NCBI GenBank assembly: GCA_024345305.1
Contig: BRON01000009.1
Location: 1,302,001-1,366,000, forward strand
DNA from: Mrakia gelida
Lineage: Eukaryota > Basidiomycota > Tremellomycetes > Cystofilobasidiales > Mrakiaceae
DNA length: 64,000 nucleotides
Direction of reading: 5' to 3'
Below the pieces are notes generated by a model. The model made no database searches and was not told where the DNA came from. It saw only the letters and a program-made list of their open reading frames with translations. The position numbers and the translations under genes were made by a program. Shown here in pieces: positions 11,149 to 23,400 of the stretch. Within the stretch, counting starts at the first letter, position 1. Each line of letters opens with the position of its first letter.

Positions 11149-13820
11149 ATGTCCCTGACCCACCTCCTCTACGAGTCTGCCTCCGGGTACGCTCTCTTCA
11201 CCGTGGCTCTCCACGATGAGGTCGCCAACTCGACCAAGCAGTTCCAGGACTCGCTCGCGGACCTTCACAAGTTCGGAAAGATGGTTCAGCTCAAATCCTT
11301 CGCTCCCTTCACGAGTGCCGCCCACGCTCTCGAGAACGCCAACGACGTGTCGGAAGGTGAGTCTTGTTTCCTCATCTTAATGAAGGGATTAGGGGGTGTT
11401 TGTTCGTAGATGAGTGGGCGTGCGAACGAATCTCGTTTGGTTACGGACGAAGTGCAGGAAGGGAAGGAAGGAAGAGAGGTCGTTCGTTTTGAGTTTCCTT
11501 CGAAGCTGACCTTTTTTCTTCCCTCCTCCTCCTCCTCCTCCTCCTAGGTATCCTCAACCCTCACCTCGCCTCCCTCCTCGAGCTCAACCTCGGAAAGTCT
11601 TCCTCCAAGGGAGCTTCCTCCTCCGCCGCTACCTCGGTCCTCCTCGGGTGTGAGGAGAAGAACTTGGCTGGATCCATCAAGGCTGAGCTCGGAATCGACT
11701 GTGACGCTGGAACCTCCGCTCTCGAGCTCATTCGAGGAATCAGGTTGCACGCTGAGAAGATGTTGAAGGGTATGGAGGCTGGAGATGTTTTCAAGGCTCA
11801 GTTGGGTTTGGGTCACTCGTACTCGAGGGCTAAGGTGAAGGTAAGCAGACCCGTTCAGCCTTTTCAGCCCTCTCGCGCGCGACCGTTTCGTCTCGTCGAG
11901 CTCACCTCCTTCCCCTCCCCCTCCTTCAGTTCAACGTCAACCGATCCGACAACATGATCATCCAGGCAATCGCCCTCTCGGATCAGCTCGACAAGGATGT
12001 CAACACCTTCGCCATGCGAGTGCGAGAGTGGTGAGTCGAACTCGTCTCAAAACACTCTTTCGCCTCTAGCTCGCTAACCAGACCGCCTTTTGACTCGCCA
12101 GGTACGGCTGGCACTTCCCAGAGCTCGTCCGCCTCGTTCCTGATAACCATCAGTACGCTAGGATGGCTAAGTTCATTGGGGACAAGTCGAGGCTCTCCGA
12201 GAGCGACCTCGAGGAGATGCAGTCGATTTTGGACGACGACGAGGTTCGAGCTAAGAACGTCCTCGACGGAGCGCGAGCCTCCATGGGATCCGACATCGCT
12301 CCTATCGATCTCATCAACATCTCCAACTTCGCCGACCGAGTCGTTCACCTCGCCGACTACAGGAAAGCCCTCAAGGCCTACCTCATCGAGAAGATGCACC
12401 TCGTCGCGCCCAACCTCTCAGCCCTCCTCGGAGAGACCATCGGTGCCAGGTTGATCTCCCACGCCGGATCGCTCACCAACCTGGCCAAGTACCCCGCCTC
12501 GACCGTTCAGATCCTTGGAGCCGAGAAGGCTCTCTTCCGAGCTCTTAAGACTAAGGGAAACACCCCCAAGGTCAGTCGCGACCTTCCCGTCCTCCCGCTC
12601 CCTTCGTCCCTCGTTTCCGTCCTTTTACGTCGAACTGACCCGTTCTTTTCGCTTCTCTTTCGCAGTACGGACTCATCTACCACTCCACCTTCATCGGACG
12701 AGCCGGAGCCAAGCACAAGGGAAGGATCTCGCGATTCCTCGCCAACAAGTGTTCCATCGCCGCTCGAATCGACTGCTTCTCTGGTCAGTCCTCTCTCCCT
12801 TCTTCTCCTTCCCTTCTTCTCTTCGCACGAACGCGTCGTTCTGACGCGTGCGCGCTCCTCCTTTGTTTTTTGGTTCCTTCGCAGATGTCCCCACCAACAA
12901 GTTCGGAGAGGCCCTTCGAGCCCAGGTCGAGGAGCGACTCGCTTTCTACGAGGTTCGTTTTCGTCCTTCCGCTCGTTCCCTTCGTTCTTCTTCGTCGCTG
13001 ACCATCTTTTCGTGATGAAAACAGTCCGGAACCGCCGTCTCCAAGAACGCCGACGCCATGCAGAAGGCTTTGGACGCCATCGCCGCTGATATCGACGACG
13101 ACGACGATTTGGACGTGGACGAGGCCGAGGAAGCTCTCGAGGTCGTTGAGGCTGTTGCTCAGATCGCTGAGGTACGTTCTTACCCTCCGTCCTCTCTCTT
13201 CCGTTTCACCCAGACTTCGAGTTAGAGGGGAAACCCTTTCATTTTGAGCTCTGGGCGCTCAAAACCAACTGGAAACCGTTTACTGACCGCATTGTCTCTC
13301 CGCGTTTTCGTTTCCTTCAGGACGAGGCCAAGCGAGCGAAGAAGGCTGCCAAGAAAGCCGCTAAGGGAGATGCTCCTCTTCCTCTGCTGGCCGAGGTTAC
13401 TGCCCTCGTTGGAGGATCGGCGGAGACAGTTGTGAAGGTCAAGAAGAGCAAGCGAAAGGTACGTCGTCGCGCTCGTCTCGTCCCTTCCCTCTTCGTTCGC
13501 GAGCTCTCGAGCTGACTTTCTCGCTTTCGCTTTGCTTTCGCTGCAGTCCGAGGTCGCTGGTATGGACGTCGACGCACCAGCAGCGGAGGCTACCGAGACT
13601 GCTGAGGAGAAGGCTGCTCGAAAGGCCGCCAAAAAGTCGAGGAAGTCGGAGGTCGTGAGTTGACTTTTTCTCTCATCTCGTCTACTCTATCCTTCTCGAA
13701 ACGACGACCGAGCTGACTCTCTTCATCGTTTCGCTTCGCTTTCCCTTCTAGGCCGAGGTCGCTGCTGACGATGGAACCCCTTCGAAGAAGTCGAAGAAGG
13801 AAAAGAAGTCCAAGGCTTAA
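11149..13820 (+). CDS. NOP56: Nucleolar protein Nop56, box C/D snoRNP core
   Basis: Nop56 is one of the two paired core proteins of box C/D snoRNPs, which guide rRNA 2'-O-methylation in the nucleolus. The protein starts [17 protein letters not shown], close to the Nop56 N-terminus. It continues with [27 protein letters not shown] (split here by position 11666-11746), a coiled-coil NOSIC region including [12 protein letters not shown], and the NOP domain with [20 protein letters not shown] and [19 protein letters not shown] (about 12460-12740). The C-terminus is an acidic stretch ([14 protein letters not shown]) followed by repeated Lys/Ala-rich blocks ending KKEKKSKA, typical of Nop56. I see at least ten exons. 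One early intron (about 11357-11547) ends in a CTCCTC repeat tract before the acceptor. ESASGYALF and the tail favour Nop56 over Nop58. Confidence 0.95.
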
Positions 13821-14439
13821 ACCTCGCTCGCTCTTCCTCTCTCGCTCTCGTCTTCACACTTCGCATCTTTTCTCTACACTATCTTCACTCTCTCTAGCTT
13901 CGTCTTTCGGTCTTTCCTTGCTTTTTTCTCCTGTTGGTCTCTTTCTAACCCACCCACCTTTTTCAACCCTTCACTTTCACTCTCTCTCTCCATTTTTTGT
14001 TTTGACGTCGTTCTCGCTCTCGACTCGCTCTGTAGATATGTATGAACAAACATATCAAGTCAATCACTACACTCTCTAGCTCCGTTCCTGAGCTAAGAGA
14101 CGACCCACAACACGAGAAAAGGTGTGGAAAAGAGCTGCTCTCTCGAGCGAGGACGAGCTCGTCCGACCCCTGATCGTAACCGCCCCTCACTGTAATCAAC
14201 CTTCTCTCTGTTCCGTCCCTCCCTTCCTTCTCCATTGCAACCACAACAAACCCTCTCCCTTCCCGCTTTTCTCTCTCTTCCCCTCCTCGACCTCTCCTCC
14301 GCTTAATCTCTACAAAGACAAGGCAGGCCCCTAGTCAACTCAACACCCTCCTCACCCTCCTCTCCTCAACCCGACCTCCCTCTCCTTCCCTCCTTCACCC
14401 CAAACAAGCGACCCCCGACCCGTTCTCGCGAGGATAGGA
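13821..14439. other. Intergenic region NOP56 to RasGAP
   Basis: About 620 bp between two genes read in the same direction. It holds the NOP56 3' UTR and a long CT-rich leader (14340-14430) before the RasGAP start. No further gene is supported. Confidence 0.4.
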
Positions 14440-17400
14440 ATGGCTACCGCTGCTGCTTACAACATGCCTGGTTCTCCTACGGGAGGAGCTTACTCTACTG
14501 GATCGCTTGCTGGAGGAGGAGGAGGAGGGAAGGGGAGTATCCAGAGTAGGAACACGATGAATAGGATATCGGTCTCGGCGGTGGGTCCTCCTCTCTCCTT
14601 CCTTCCTCCCCTTCCCGTCCCGTGTTGGGCGAGCGCTGAAGCTGACTTCGATACATATGGGCGCTGGGTTGGGTTGTACAGATGTACTCTATGGCTGCTG
14701 AGGCGGATGTAGAGGTGGATGATGATTTGGCGAAAGGTAAGTCTCGAGTCGAGAGGGAAGCGAGAGACGAGGTCGACCCTTCCTTCCCGAGCTGACCCTC
14801 TTGCTGTTTTGATCCTGCGTTTGGACGTTCTCAGCCCAGAAGAGACTCCGAGATCTGAAGAGCAAGATCTCCTCTCAGTCCAAGAAGAATTTCGTCCTTG
14901 AACGAGGTAAGTCCCCTCGACTCAACACGACTCAACTGCCTTCCTTCCTCGCTCCAACCTCCCTCCCACCCTCGTCTCGTGCTGATCTCCTTCCTCTCTC
15001 CTTTTCGTTTTCGGGGTGGGCTCGTTGGCAGATGTGAGATACCTAGACTCGAGGATCGCGTTGCTCATTCAGAACAGGATGGCCGCTGATGAGGTATGTC
15101 TCCCTTCTCGCTCGCATGAAGGTCAGGTCGAGCTAAGGGAGTCGAACAAACAGCTCATCCTCGTCCTCGTTTCCTTTCGTTGTGTAGGAGCAAAAAGTTC
15201 AAGAACATCTCGACGAGGTGGATTCGGGGGATGGTCAGCATTTGGATGATAAGAAGATGACCGTGAGTTCAGCTCTCCTTCCCTCTGTTGTTGAGCTCGC
15301 GAAGGAAGGGAGGGGAGGGGAGGGGAGGGAGGAGGGAGGAGGAACGAGCTCGTCTCCGTCGTTCGTTCGAAGCTGACCTTCGTGCGTGTCTTGGTCTTTC
15401 GCGTTCGTCTCCTAGGCCTACGGAAACCTCTTCTTCCTCCTCCAAGCCGAACCTCGTCACATCGCTTCCCTCTGTCGACTCATCTCCATGGCCGAAATCG
15501 ACATCCTCCTCCAGACGGTCATGTTCACGCTCTACGGGAACCAGTACGAGTCCAGGGAGGAGCATTTGTTGTTGACTATGTTTCAGGTGAGTCGCCCACC
15601 CAAATTGATCTAATCCTGAGAGGGAAGATTGCGAGGGAGAGAGCTGACGAGCTCGCGCGTTGTTTTGTTGTCGTTCAGTCCGTCCTCTCCGCCCAATTCG
15701 AGACGTCGACCGAGTTCGGATCCCTTCTTCGAGCCAACACGCCCGTTTCGAGGATGATGACGACCTACACGCGACGAGGACCTGGACAGAGTTACCTCAA
15801 GAGTGTGCTGTCGGAGAGGATCAACAGTTTGATCGAGCATAAGGAGCTGAACCTCGAGATCAACCCGCTCAAGGTGAGTCGAGTCTCTCTTCTCTCTCCG
15901 CGTCTTCCCTTTCGCAAGCCCGCCTCGCCTCCGATCTCTCGATCTCTCCCACTGACGCTCGTCTTCTTTCGTCGCTGGGCTGGCTCGCAGGTCTACGAGC
16001 AGATGATCAATCAGATCGAGGAGGACCGAGGCTCGATCCCGGACAACCTTCCTCGAGGAGTCTCGCCAGAGGTCGCTGCTGCCAACCCGGACGTCCAAGG
16101 CATCATCCTCCCCAGGTTGACGATGCTCATGGAGATCGCCGACAGCTTCCTCTCGACCATCATCGACGCCATGGAGACGGTGCCGTACGGGATCAGGTGG
16201 ATCTGCAAGCAGATCAGGAGTTTGACGAGGGTGAGTCGTTTTCGCCTTCGCGTCCTTCGTCGTTCCTCTTGTTGGGGTCGAAGGAGGTCTCAACCTCGTC
16301 TATTTGAGGGAGAGCAACGAATCGAGGGACCATGTTGGGGAGAGATTCAGAGCTAACTTCTCGTTTGTTTCCCTTGGGATCCGTTCGCAGAGGAAGTACC
16401 CCGACGCGAGCGACTTCGCCCTCTGCTCTCTCATCGGAGGGTTCTTCTTCCTTCGATTCATCAACCCAGCCATCGTTACTCCTCAGGCCTACATGCTCGT
16501 CGACGGAGTCCCCAATAAGCACCCTCGACGGACGCTCACTCTCGTACGTCCCTCGCTTCCCCTCCCTCTCTCTTGTCCTTCCCTCGACGCGACGGCCGCG
16601 ACGCTGACTGACAAGCTCGTTGCCTCTCCTTCGTTGGCCGACCTTAGATCGCCAAGATGCTCCAGAACCTCGCCAACAAGCCTTCGTACTCGAAGGAAGC
16701 CTACATGATGTCGCTCAACCCTTTCGTCGAGAACAACAAGAAGCGGATCAACGAGTTCTTGAACAGTTTGTGCGACGTCGGAGATTTCTACGATAACTTG
16801 GAGGTGAGTCATCCTGGTTTCTTTCTCGAAGGCTTTTTTTGCAGAGAGCCTGTACTGATCGCCTTCTTCCTTCGTTCGCTTTCGCGGTTCGCAGATGGAT
16901 CAGTACATGACGCTTTCGAAACGAGACTTCAAGATCAACATCACTCTCAACGAGCTCTACGTTACTCAGGACTACCTTCTCAAGCACATCGATACTCTCG
17001 TGAGTTGATTTGACTCTCTTCGTCTGCTCCACGGCCTCGACTCGCGACGTGAACTGACCTCTCGTTCGTCTTTCTTACTTCCTCCCGCCCATCCTCCCCT
17101 TCCACTACCAACAGGCTCCCAGCGACAAACACCACCTCCGTCTCTGCCTCTCGGAACTCGGTCCCGCCCCCGTCCAAGTCCCCCGAAAGGAAAACCGAGC
17201 CATCGACCTCCCCATCTTCTCGCGCTGGGAAACCCCCGTCCAGGACATCACCGCCCAACTCATGTCGGACAACAACGTCACCAAGAACGACATCCTCTTC
17301 CAGGAGACCAAATCCATCTTCGTTCAACTCATTCGATCCATCCCTCAGCTGGCCGATCGTCGCCCTATCAACCTCGCCAACCTCGCGGAACGAGCGGCGA

Positions 17401-18417
17401 CGGCCAAGGACGCGATGCTCGTCAGGAAGGGGATCAAAGTCAAGGAGATGCTGAGGGAGTTGGAGGAGTTGAAGGTGGTGGACTCGAGGGATAACTATAG
17501 GTTGATGCAGGAGGAGGTTAGTGCGGAGCTGGTGCATTTGGGGAATATGAAGGAGAAGGTGTCGGCGGAGGCGAAGAGTTTGGAGAGTGTTTTCAAGACG
17601 ATTGGGGATCACAACAAGTGAGTGCTCGCCTTCCTCTTTCTTTTTTGACACTCGAGCGAGATGGTGGGCTGTGTGGGCTGTGTGGGCTGGGTTGTTGGGA
17701 AGTTGACTGGGTGCGAGAGCGAGGGAAATGCTCGACGCGACGAACCTCGAACTGACTCGAACCTTCCTCCTATTTTCTCCTTCGCAGCTACCTCCGCTCC
17801 CAACTCGAGCAGTACAAGTCCTACCTCCAGAACGTCCGAGCCACCTCGAGTTCCAAGGACAAGGCTTCGACGCCTGTGGGAGTCACCGCCGTCGGAGGAA
17901 AGGAGAAGAAGCCCACCAAGTCGACGGTCCTCGGTCCCTACCGGTTCACCCACGCTCAGCTCGAGAAGGAAGGAATCATCATGGAGAGTAATGTGCCGGA
18001 TAACAGGTTCGTTCTTCCCATCACTGCTCGTTTAGCTCGAGCTCGAAGACGAACGCTGACTCTCGTTCGTTTCGGTATCGGTCGCGTTCGAATACAGACG
18101 AGCCAACATCTACTTCAACATCACCTCGCCTTCGCCTGGAACGTTCATCATCGGTCTACACTACAAGGGGAGGGATAAGGCTATCTTGGAGATGGATCTC
18201 GGGTTGGACGACCTGCTGGAGAAGGTTCGTCGTCGTCTTTCGTTTTCCCTTTTCTCGACCCGTCTCTTCCCTTCGAAACTGACTCGGTCCTCTCTTCCCT
18301 CGTGATCTCGCGCCACAGCAAAAGGACAACAACGTCTACCTCGACCTCGAATACGTCCAGCTCAACGTCCCCAAGGTCCTCGCCCTCCTCAACAAGGTCT
18401 TCGGAAAGAGGAAGTAA
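14440..18417 (+). CDS. IQGAP-type Ras GTPase-activating protein
   Basis: This is a GTPase-activating protein that switches off Ras, of the S. pombe Gap1/Sar1 kind: a RasGAP domain plus a RasGAP_C domain, without IQ or calponin repeats. After a Gly/Ser-rich start and a helical segment ([20 protein letters not shown]), the GAP domain shows [20 protein letters not shown], the probable arginine-finger region, and the signature [20 protein letters not shown] (about 16437-16497). [20 protein letters not shown] follows. The C-terminal part has a coiled coil ([20 protein letters not shown]) and a RasGAP_C region with [15 protein letters not shown] and [16 protein letters not shown]. It ends [13 protein letters not shown]. 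There are many exons; one intron holds a 9-nt tandem repeat (17664-17688). The start is the first ATG after the CT-rich leader. Expected role: control of Ras signalling in growth, cell shape or mating. Confidence 0.9.
17664..17688 (+). repeat. Short tandem repeat in a RasGAP intron
   Basis: The nonamer gtgtgggct occurs nearly three times head to tail inside the intron between the coiled-coil exon and the exon starting [15 protein letters not shown]. It does not touch the splice sites. Confidence 0.8.
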
Positions 18418-19381
18418 AACCCTTCGCCCGCCGTGCTTCCTCGCCTCGACCTGACTCCATCCTTCACGACCACACCATCCAACCCATGCCTCATGCACAC
18501 GACCCAACTCCAACTTCACTCTAGCAACGTTCTTGGTCTCTATCCCTCTCGTCTCTTTCGGTTTCTCCACCCTTCGTCCCTCAACTTCACTTCCTTCGTC
18601 TTTCGTCTTTTTGCTCTCTCTCTTCTTCGTCGTCCCTCCTTCCTTCCTTCTCTTACCTCGAACTCTCAATCCAACCCAGTTACCCTCCTTTTCTCTACGT
18701 ACATCGCACCTTCTATATACCTCACCCTCCTTTCGTTCCGATCGACCCTCCACCTCGTTTCGCTTTCTCGTTTCTCGATTTCGTTCTCGCTGGTGCGACT
18801 CTCTCTCTCTCGGCCTCTAGGATCATTTCCGTTTTAATCTCTATCTCTACTACAGTACACGTTTGCCGCGGCTTCCTTCTTTCTTGTGTTTGTGTCTCGT
18901 TTTTGACTCTCGACGTTCGTTTCGTTTTCTTGACTTCCGTTCACGTTGCGCGCTCTACTCTACTAGGTATCCTTCACGTTTTCTCTTTCTTGACCCGGAT
19001 CGACTACACGCTCGCTCGCTCGCTCGCTATGGATCTTTTGCTTTCTGCTTGACGAGCATAGAGGAGGCGTGGAAGCGAACGAGAGGGAGAGGAGGGGGGA
19101 GACGCGAGTTCAAGATGCGAGCTCACTCGACGCCACGCCTCCTTTGCTTCTCTCCTGCTTTTCCGACGATGCCGTCACTCTGAAAAGCTGTTCCTCTTCA
19201 ACAAAGCTGCTCAGGAGATGAATCCCAAGCCAATTTCTCGAGAGCCGAAGATCTTATCGGCACGTACAGCTGTCAAAACGGTGACACACCTTCGAATCCC
19301 TCGGCGCTGTCTCGTTTCTGACGATCTCCTGTTCCTGCCTTTCCCTCGCTCCCTTCCAACACCCATCCCAACTACTCTCGC
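18418..19381. other. Long intergenic region RasGAP to membrane protein
   Basis: About 960 bp, strongly pyrimidine-rich on the + strand over its first 500 bp, with a ctcgctcgctcgctcgct repeat near 19010. It should hold the RasGAP 3' UTR and the promoter of the next gene. The short open frames here are low-complexity and unsupported. Confidence 0.4.
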
Positions 19382-21179
19382 ATGACTTCCACACCACCAC
19401 CCCCACTCTCGCCCGTAGACGACCCTCTCCCAGCTTACACTCGCCACAAGGAATCGGAGGAGGGAACACCCGAGTATCCTTTGGACGATCTCGCGCGAGG
19501 TCGACCTCCCCTCGACGAAGCTGCTCTCGAAGCTTCTGCTCCCAAGGCTCGTCCTCCTCGTTGGTGGCAGTTTTGGAGGTTCTCGAAGCGAGCGAAGATC
19601 TTCATGGTGGTGGTGGTGGTGGCTCTGGTTGGGTTGGTGGCTGCGATGATTTGGTTCGGGGTGCATAGAGCGAAGGAGAGGAGGGAGAACCCTGCTGATT
19701 TGAGCGCTGCGAGGAATATGGTTGAGCCGGAGGTGAGCTGGTTTTCTTCCCGTCTTTTTGACTTCTATTGAATTGCATGCTGACAAGCTATCTTTTGATG
19801 GGTGCTTGGGTGCAGGTTTTCACCTCTCTAGTCTCCTACGACGGCGATCTCCTGACGCCCTTCGAGTTCTCCCCTCCGACGATCTCCAATCGATCCTTCA
19901 CCCGTTCCTCTCTCACCGACAACGCAACCATCCTCACCTCCTCTTCACAGCTCATCCAGCTCCCTACCTCCTCCTCTTCGTCTTCGTACTTCGTCAAGAT
20001 CTTCGCGAATCGCTCAACAGACATCGTCTTCGCTTCCTCGCCCGACAACTCGACGACGGACTGGACGGCTCAAGTCTCAGCGTTCTGGAAGGTAGCGCCG
20101 GGTGGGAATCAGGAGGAGAGAGCTCAGTGGGGGGTAGATCAGCTCTCGAAGGTCGTGGGAGGGTCGTACGGGTACAAGGTGGATAGCACGCAGGGAGACA
20201 GCGCTGTCGGACTCGCGTTGGAGGTGAGCTCGTTTCGAAACTCGCGACGAGCCTCGTCGCTTGTTCTTTCACTGACCCTCTCTTTCCTCCTCCTTCTCAG
20301 GCCGCTGGAAACGACACCTTCGAGCAGGTCTACTCGCCTGGCTCGTACCCAGATGAATGGATCGACTCTACCATCACGTTCAACATCACCATCTTCCTCC
20401 CTCCTCGTTCGTACACCCGTCGCCTCGAGGTCTTCTCGACGAGTGTGGGAGACCTCAACTTCAGGGATCTCAGCAACTCGACTTTCGATCTAGTGGATGT
20501 TCGACTCCCCTTAGGCTGGATGGCAACGAGTACTTACTGGGTGAGTCCTGAATCGCCAAGAGGATCGAACCGCGACGCGTCGACTCACCTTCCCTCGGTT
20601 CGTTTTCTCTCCCTCCAGCCCGTCAAAACCCGTCTCCTCAACATCTTCACCGGTCGAGGCATCGTTGGCTCCTACATCCTCGCCTCCGGCACCCTCCTCT
20701 CCCACGGCACAATCCAACCAATCTTCTCCTTCCCGCCCACCACCGTCCCCTCCGCCTCTGCTCCTTACAACCTCACCCTCCTCTCCACCGACGGCTACAT
20801 CCAAGCCAACATCACCTCCATCTCCCTCTCCGCTTCCTACTCCTCTTCCCCAGGAATCAACCTCGACGCAACCACCCTCTCGCCTCACTCTTCCTACAGC
20901 GGAGGGATCAAAGTCTTCCTCCCGCTCAACTCGTTCAACGGGTCGTTCGAACTCGCTACGAATGGCTTGAACGCTGTTGCTACGGCTGTGAAGGCGGATA
21001 GACCGTACAGTGGGGGTGGGATTGGATGGGAGAGCTGGGGTGGAAGAGTTGGGGTTGGGAAGGGGAAGAAGAAAGTGGAGGAGAGGATTTTGGAGACGGG
21101 GAAGGGGAGGATTAGGTTGAATGCTGAGGGAGGGGATGTCGGGTTGAGTATTGGGCCGGGAAACTTTGCGATGATTTGA
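19382..21179 (+). CDS. Single-pass membrane protein with beta-rich ectodomain
   Basis: I do not recognise a named family. The first exon encodes a Pro-rich cytosolic tail (PPPPLSPVDDPLPAYTR), then a basic, aromatic stretch (RPPRWWQFWRFSKRAK) followed by one membrane helix, IFMVVVVVALVGLVAAMIWF. The remainder is a predicted outside domain rich in Ser/Thr and N-glycosylation sites (NDT, NIT, NST, NLT, NGS), with alternating strand-like segments such as LLSTDGYIQANITSISLSAS and FNGSFELATNGLNAVATA. The C-terminus is GRIRLNAEGGDVGLSIGPG. The order (Pro-rich tail, one helix, beta-rich glycosylated domain) and several phrases match the gene at 42350-44909, suggesting paralogues. Four introns fit the frame. 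An intron also seems to lie in the 3' UTR. A cell-surface or secretory-pathway role is an inference. Confidence 0.75.
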
Positions 21180-21209
21180 TCTGAGCGAGGTTTTCTGTGT
21201 ATCTATCGA

Positions 21210-21298
21210 GTGAGTCCCGAGTTCGAGCTCAGTTCCTCTCGTCGACGACGCGTCGAGCGCTAACTCCCTGTTCTCGCGCTCATCCCTCGTTTTCCTAG
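21210..21298 (+). other. Probable 3' UTR intron
   Basis: The sequence starts gtgagtcc, has a ctaac branch-like site and ends ttttcctag, about 30 nt after the stop codon of the membrane-protein gene. It contains the ACGCGT palindrome common in introns here. It is too close to the stop to trigger standard exon-junction decay. Confidence 0.5.
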
Positions 21299-21629
21299 TG
21301 TTTGGACGCCGATGTCTCTGTATCTATATTTCAGTCCCCTTGTTTCTACTTTCACGACGAATTGATGCCTGTGCGAACAAACTGAGAGCGGCGAGTTCGT
21401 GAGGTTGAGCTTGCGCGACGCGAGGTCTTGCTCGTCTTCCCTCCCTCTCCAAGAAGAAGAGATGAGCTGAAGAGTTGCTTCATCTGCCCTTTCGTGGTGA
21501 AATCTGAAGCCAGTTCATCTCGCTCGGACAGGAGAGTGATGTCGTAAATCCATGGATCAAAAGGTTAAGAGAGAGAGCGCGCTACGAGAGGAGACAGAAA
21601 ACGAGACGCGAAGTATATATCAAGCTCGT
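21299..21629. other. Convergent 3' region
   Basis: About 330 bp between the 3' end of the membrane-protein gene and the stop codon of the TspO gene. Both genes end here; I see no other feature. Confidence 0.35.
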
Positions 21630-22886
21630 TTAAAGGTCCTTCCTGAGATTGCCTCGTCCCGGCCCTTGGTTGAACCAAGTTCCGAAGTTAAGGTACGAGG
21701 AGTAGCTGCAAGAGGAAAAAAGGGTGAAGTCAGCTCGCATTGTCGAGGCGACCAGACGAACGCGAACGAGACGATAGAGCTCCGACTTACGCGAGGTATC
21801 CGAGGTAAGGAGCGAAGAAGAGCGAGGTGGGGATGTTGTGGATGGTGGGGAGCTGTAGACAAAGAGCCAGAAGGGAGGTCAGCTTCGAGCTTCGCATGCG
21901 AGGTCGAACACAGGAGGAGATGGACGAACAGTGTGGGCCTTGAGGGTCAAAGCTCCAACGACTCCGGTCAAAGCGATGATGTCGGCAAGGGCAACGGCGG
22001 GCTGCTTAAGTCCGAAGAACAGAGGCGACCAGGCGAGGTTGAGTCCGAGGGAGATCCAGTAGAGGTTGAGGGCGTCGATGGCGGTAGATCGGGCAGCAGG
22101 GTTGATGGAGCCGTTGAATCCGGGAGCGTCGAGGTTCTGGGCAATGAGGTACGATCCGAAACCAGAGGCAGCGTAAAGGATGCTGAGAATGCAGAGAAAA
22201 GGGAGGGGAGGAGGAGGGATGAAAAGGAAAAGAGGTGTGAGCGATCGATTCCAGAGCCGATGACGAGCTGGTCCTTTCGCTCGCTGGAAAGATGGGAGAC
22301 TCACGGCCAGACGATACCCTGAGCCTCCTTGGAAGCGGTTCCAGTGGGAGTTCGGAGGGAGTTGTACCCTGATACGAGAAGAAAGAGAGGGGAGGAGACG
22401 AAGTTAGCGAGAGGAGGTGGACGTCGAAGAGGTGAAACAAACAAGGTCGCCGCGAGACCAGAGAGAAGACGCACAGAAGTTGGACTTGGTGGATCCGTGA
22501 AGGATGGCACCGGAGGCGGTTCCGAGGACGAGAGGGATACCGACGGCGAGGTAGGGCTGGAGAAGGAGGAAGGAAGGAAGGGAAGGGGAAGAGGTCAGCC
22601 GACAGGAGAGGCGAGAGGAGGGAGGGAGATGGCGAGAAAGCTCGAAGCTGAGAACGTGGGAGAAATGTAAACGAACGTTGCGAGGAGCGTCCCAAAGAAG
22701 AGCAGGAACTGGGGGGAAGTAGAAGGGAAGGGGAAGTCCGAGGGAAGGGAGGAGGGAAGAGAGGGAAGCACAAGAGCGTGTGATGGGGGCAAGGTGGGAG
22801 GAGGAGGGGTCGAACGAAGGTCAGCTCTGGACTTCGATGAGCTCTGATGATAGATGGGAAGGGATGAGGCACTGACTGGAAGGCAT
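21630..22886 (-). CDS. TspO/MBR family membrane protein
   Basis: TspO (peripheral benzodiazepine receptor) proteins are five-helix membrane proteins that bind tetrapyrroles and sterols; fungal members are poorly studied. Exons spell MPSIPALLWDAPRNPYLAVG, then GIPLVLGTASGAILHG, SLRTPTGTASKEAQGIVWPI, LYAASGFGSYLIAQNL, LNLYWISLGLNLAWSPLFFG and LKQPAVALADIIALTGVVGA. The final block is APYLGYLAYSSYLNFGTWFN, ending NLRKDL. The W-P-I-LY-x-x-x-G, NLAWSPLFF and PYLGY-x-x-x-YLN patterns are TspO hallmarks. Two introns start with GTTCGT (22671-22676 and 21924-21929). The first exon is only about 10 coding nt (ATG at 22884-22886), so the start is less certain than the rest. It converges with the membrane-protein gene. 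Confidence 0.88.
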
Positions 22887-23400
22887 GTTGATGAGTGTTT
22901 TGAAGGTTGAGTTGGGTTGGCTGAGAGGGTGAGGGTTGAGGAGGAGGAAGGAGAGAGGGAAGCTGAAAAGGGAAAAGGGGAGTTGGGGCTCTGAGGCGTG
23001 AGCCCTGGCACGTCATCATTTTCTTTAATCGAACAAGGGAAAGCAAAATTTCACGTCTGTATTCTGACATCTCGTCCGAGCTCACACCGACTGACAGTGA
23101 AAAAATGTTGTGCCAGCCTGGAGGTCAAAATGGTCGAAGCGAACTCATCCCGCCTTTTCCCGCCAACTTTCACCTTCTCGAGCTCTCAACCTCCCGTTTT
23201 CACGCTGAACGGTCTCGGATCGAATCCCAGGATGCTTCGCGAGCGCATGTAAGCATCCAAGAGGTCGAGGGAGTGATTCTAAGGACTTGGAGTGGCAGGG
23301 AGCCGAGGCGACGACGAGGAGAACACCGTGAGCCCGCACTGGATCGCCTCCTCCTTTCCTCCTCTTCCTCCCTCCCTTCTCGTGCTTGATTTCTCGGGCG
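22887..23400. other. Promoter side of the TspO gene
   Basis: About 500 bp upstream of the TspO start. It is rich in short purine and pyrimidine runs; open frames here do not resemble known proteins. Confidence 0.3.

Noticed and set aside
11357..13740. Possible box C/D snoRNA inside NOP56 introns
   Set aside because: NOP56 genes often host snoRNAs, but I found no intron with a convincing C box, D box and terminal stem in the right spacing.
19255..19310. tRNA-like ttcgaatccc at the NOP56/RasGAP downstream region
   Set aside because: The surrounding bases do not form acceptor, D and anticodon stems; the same was true of similar ttcgaatcc or atcgaatccc matches such as 23218-23228.
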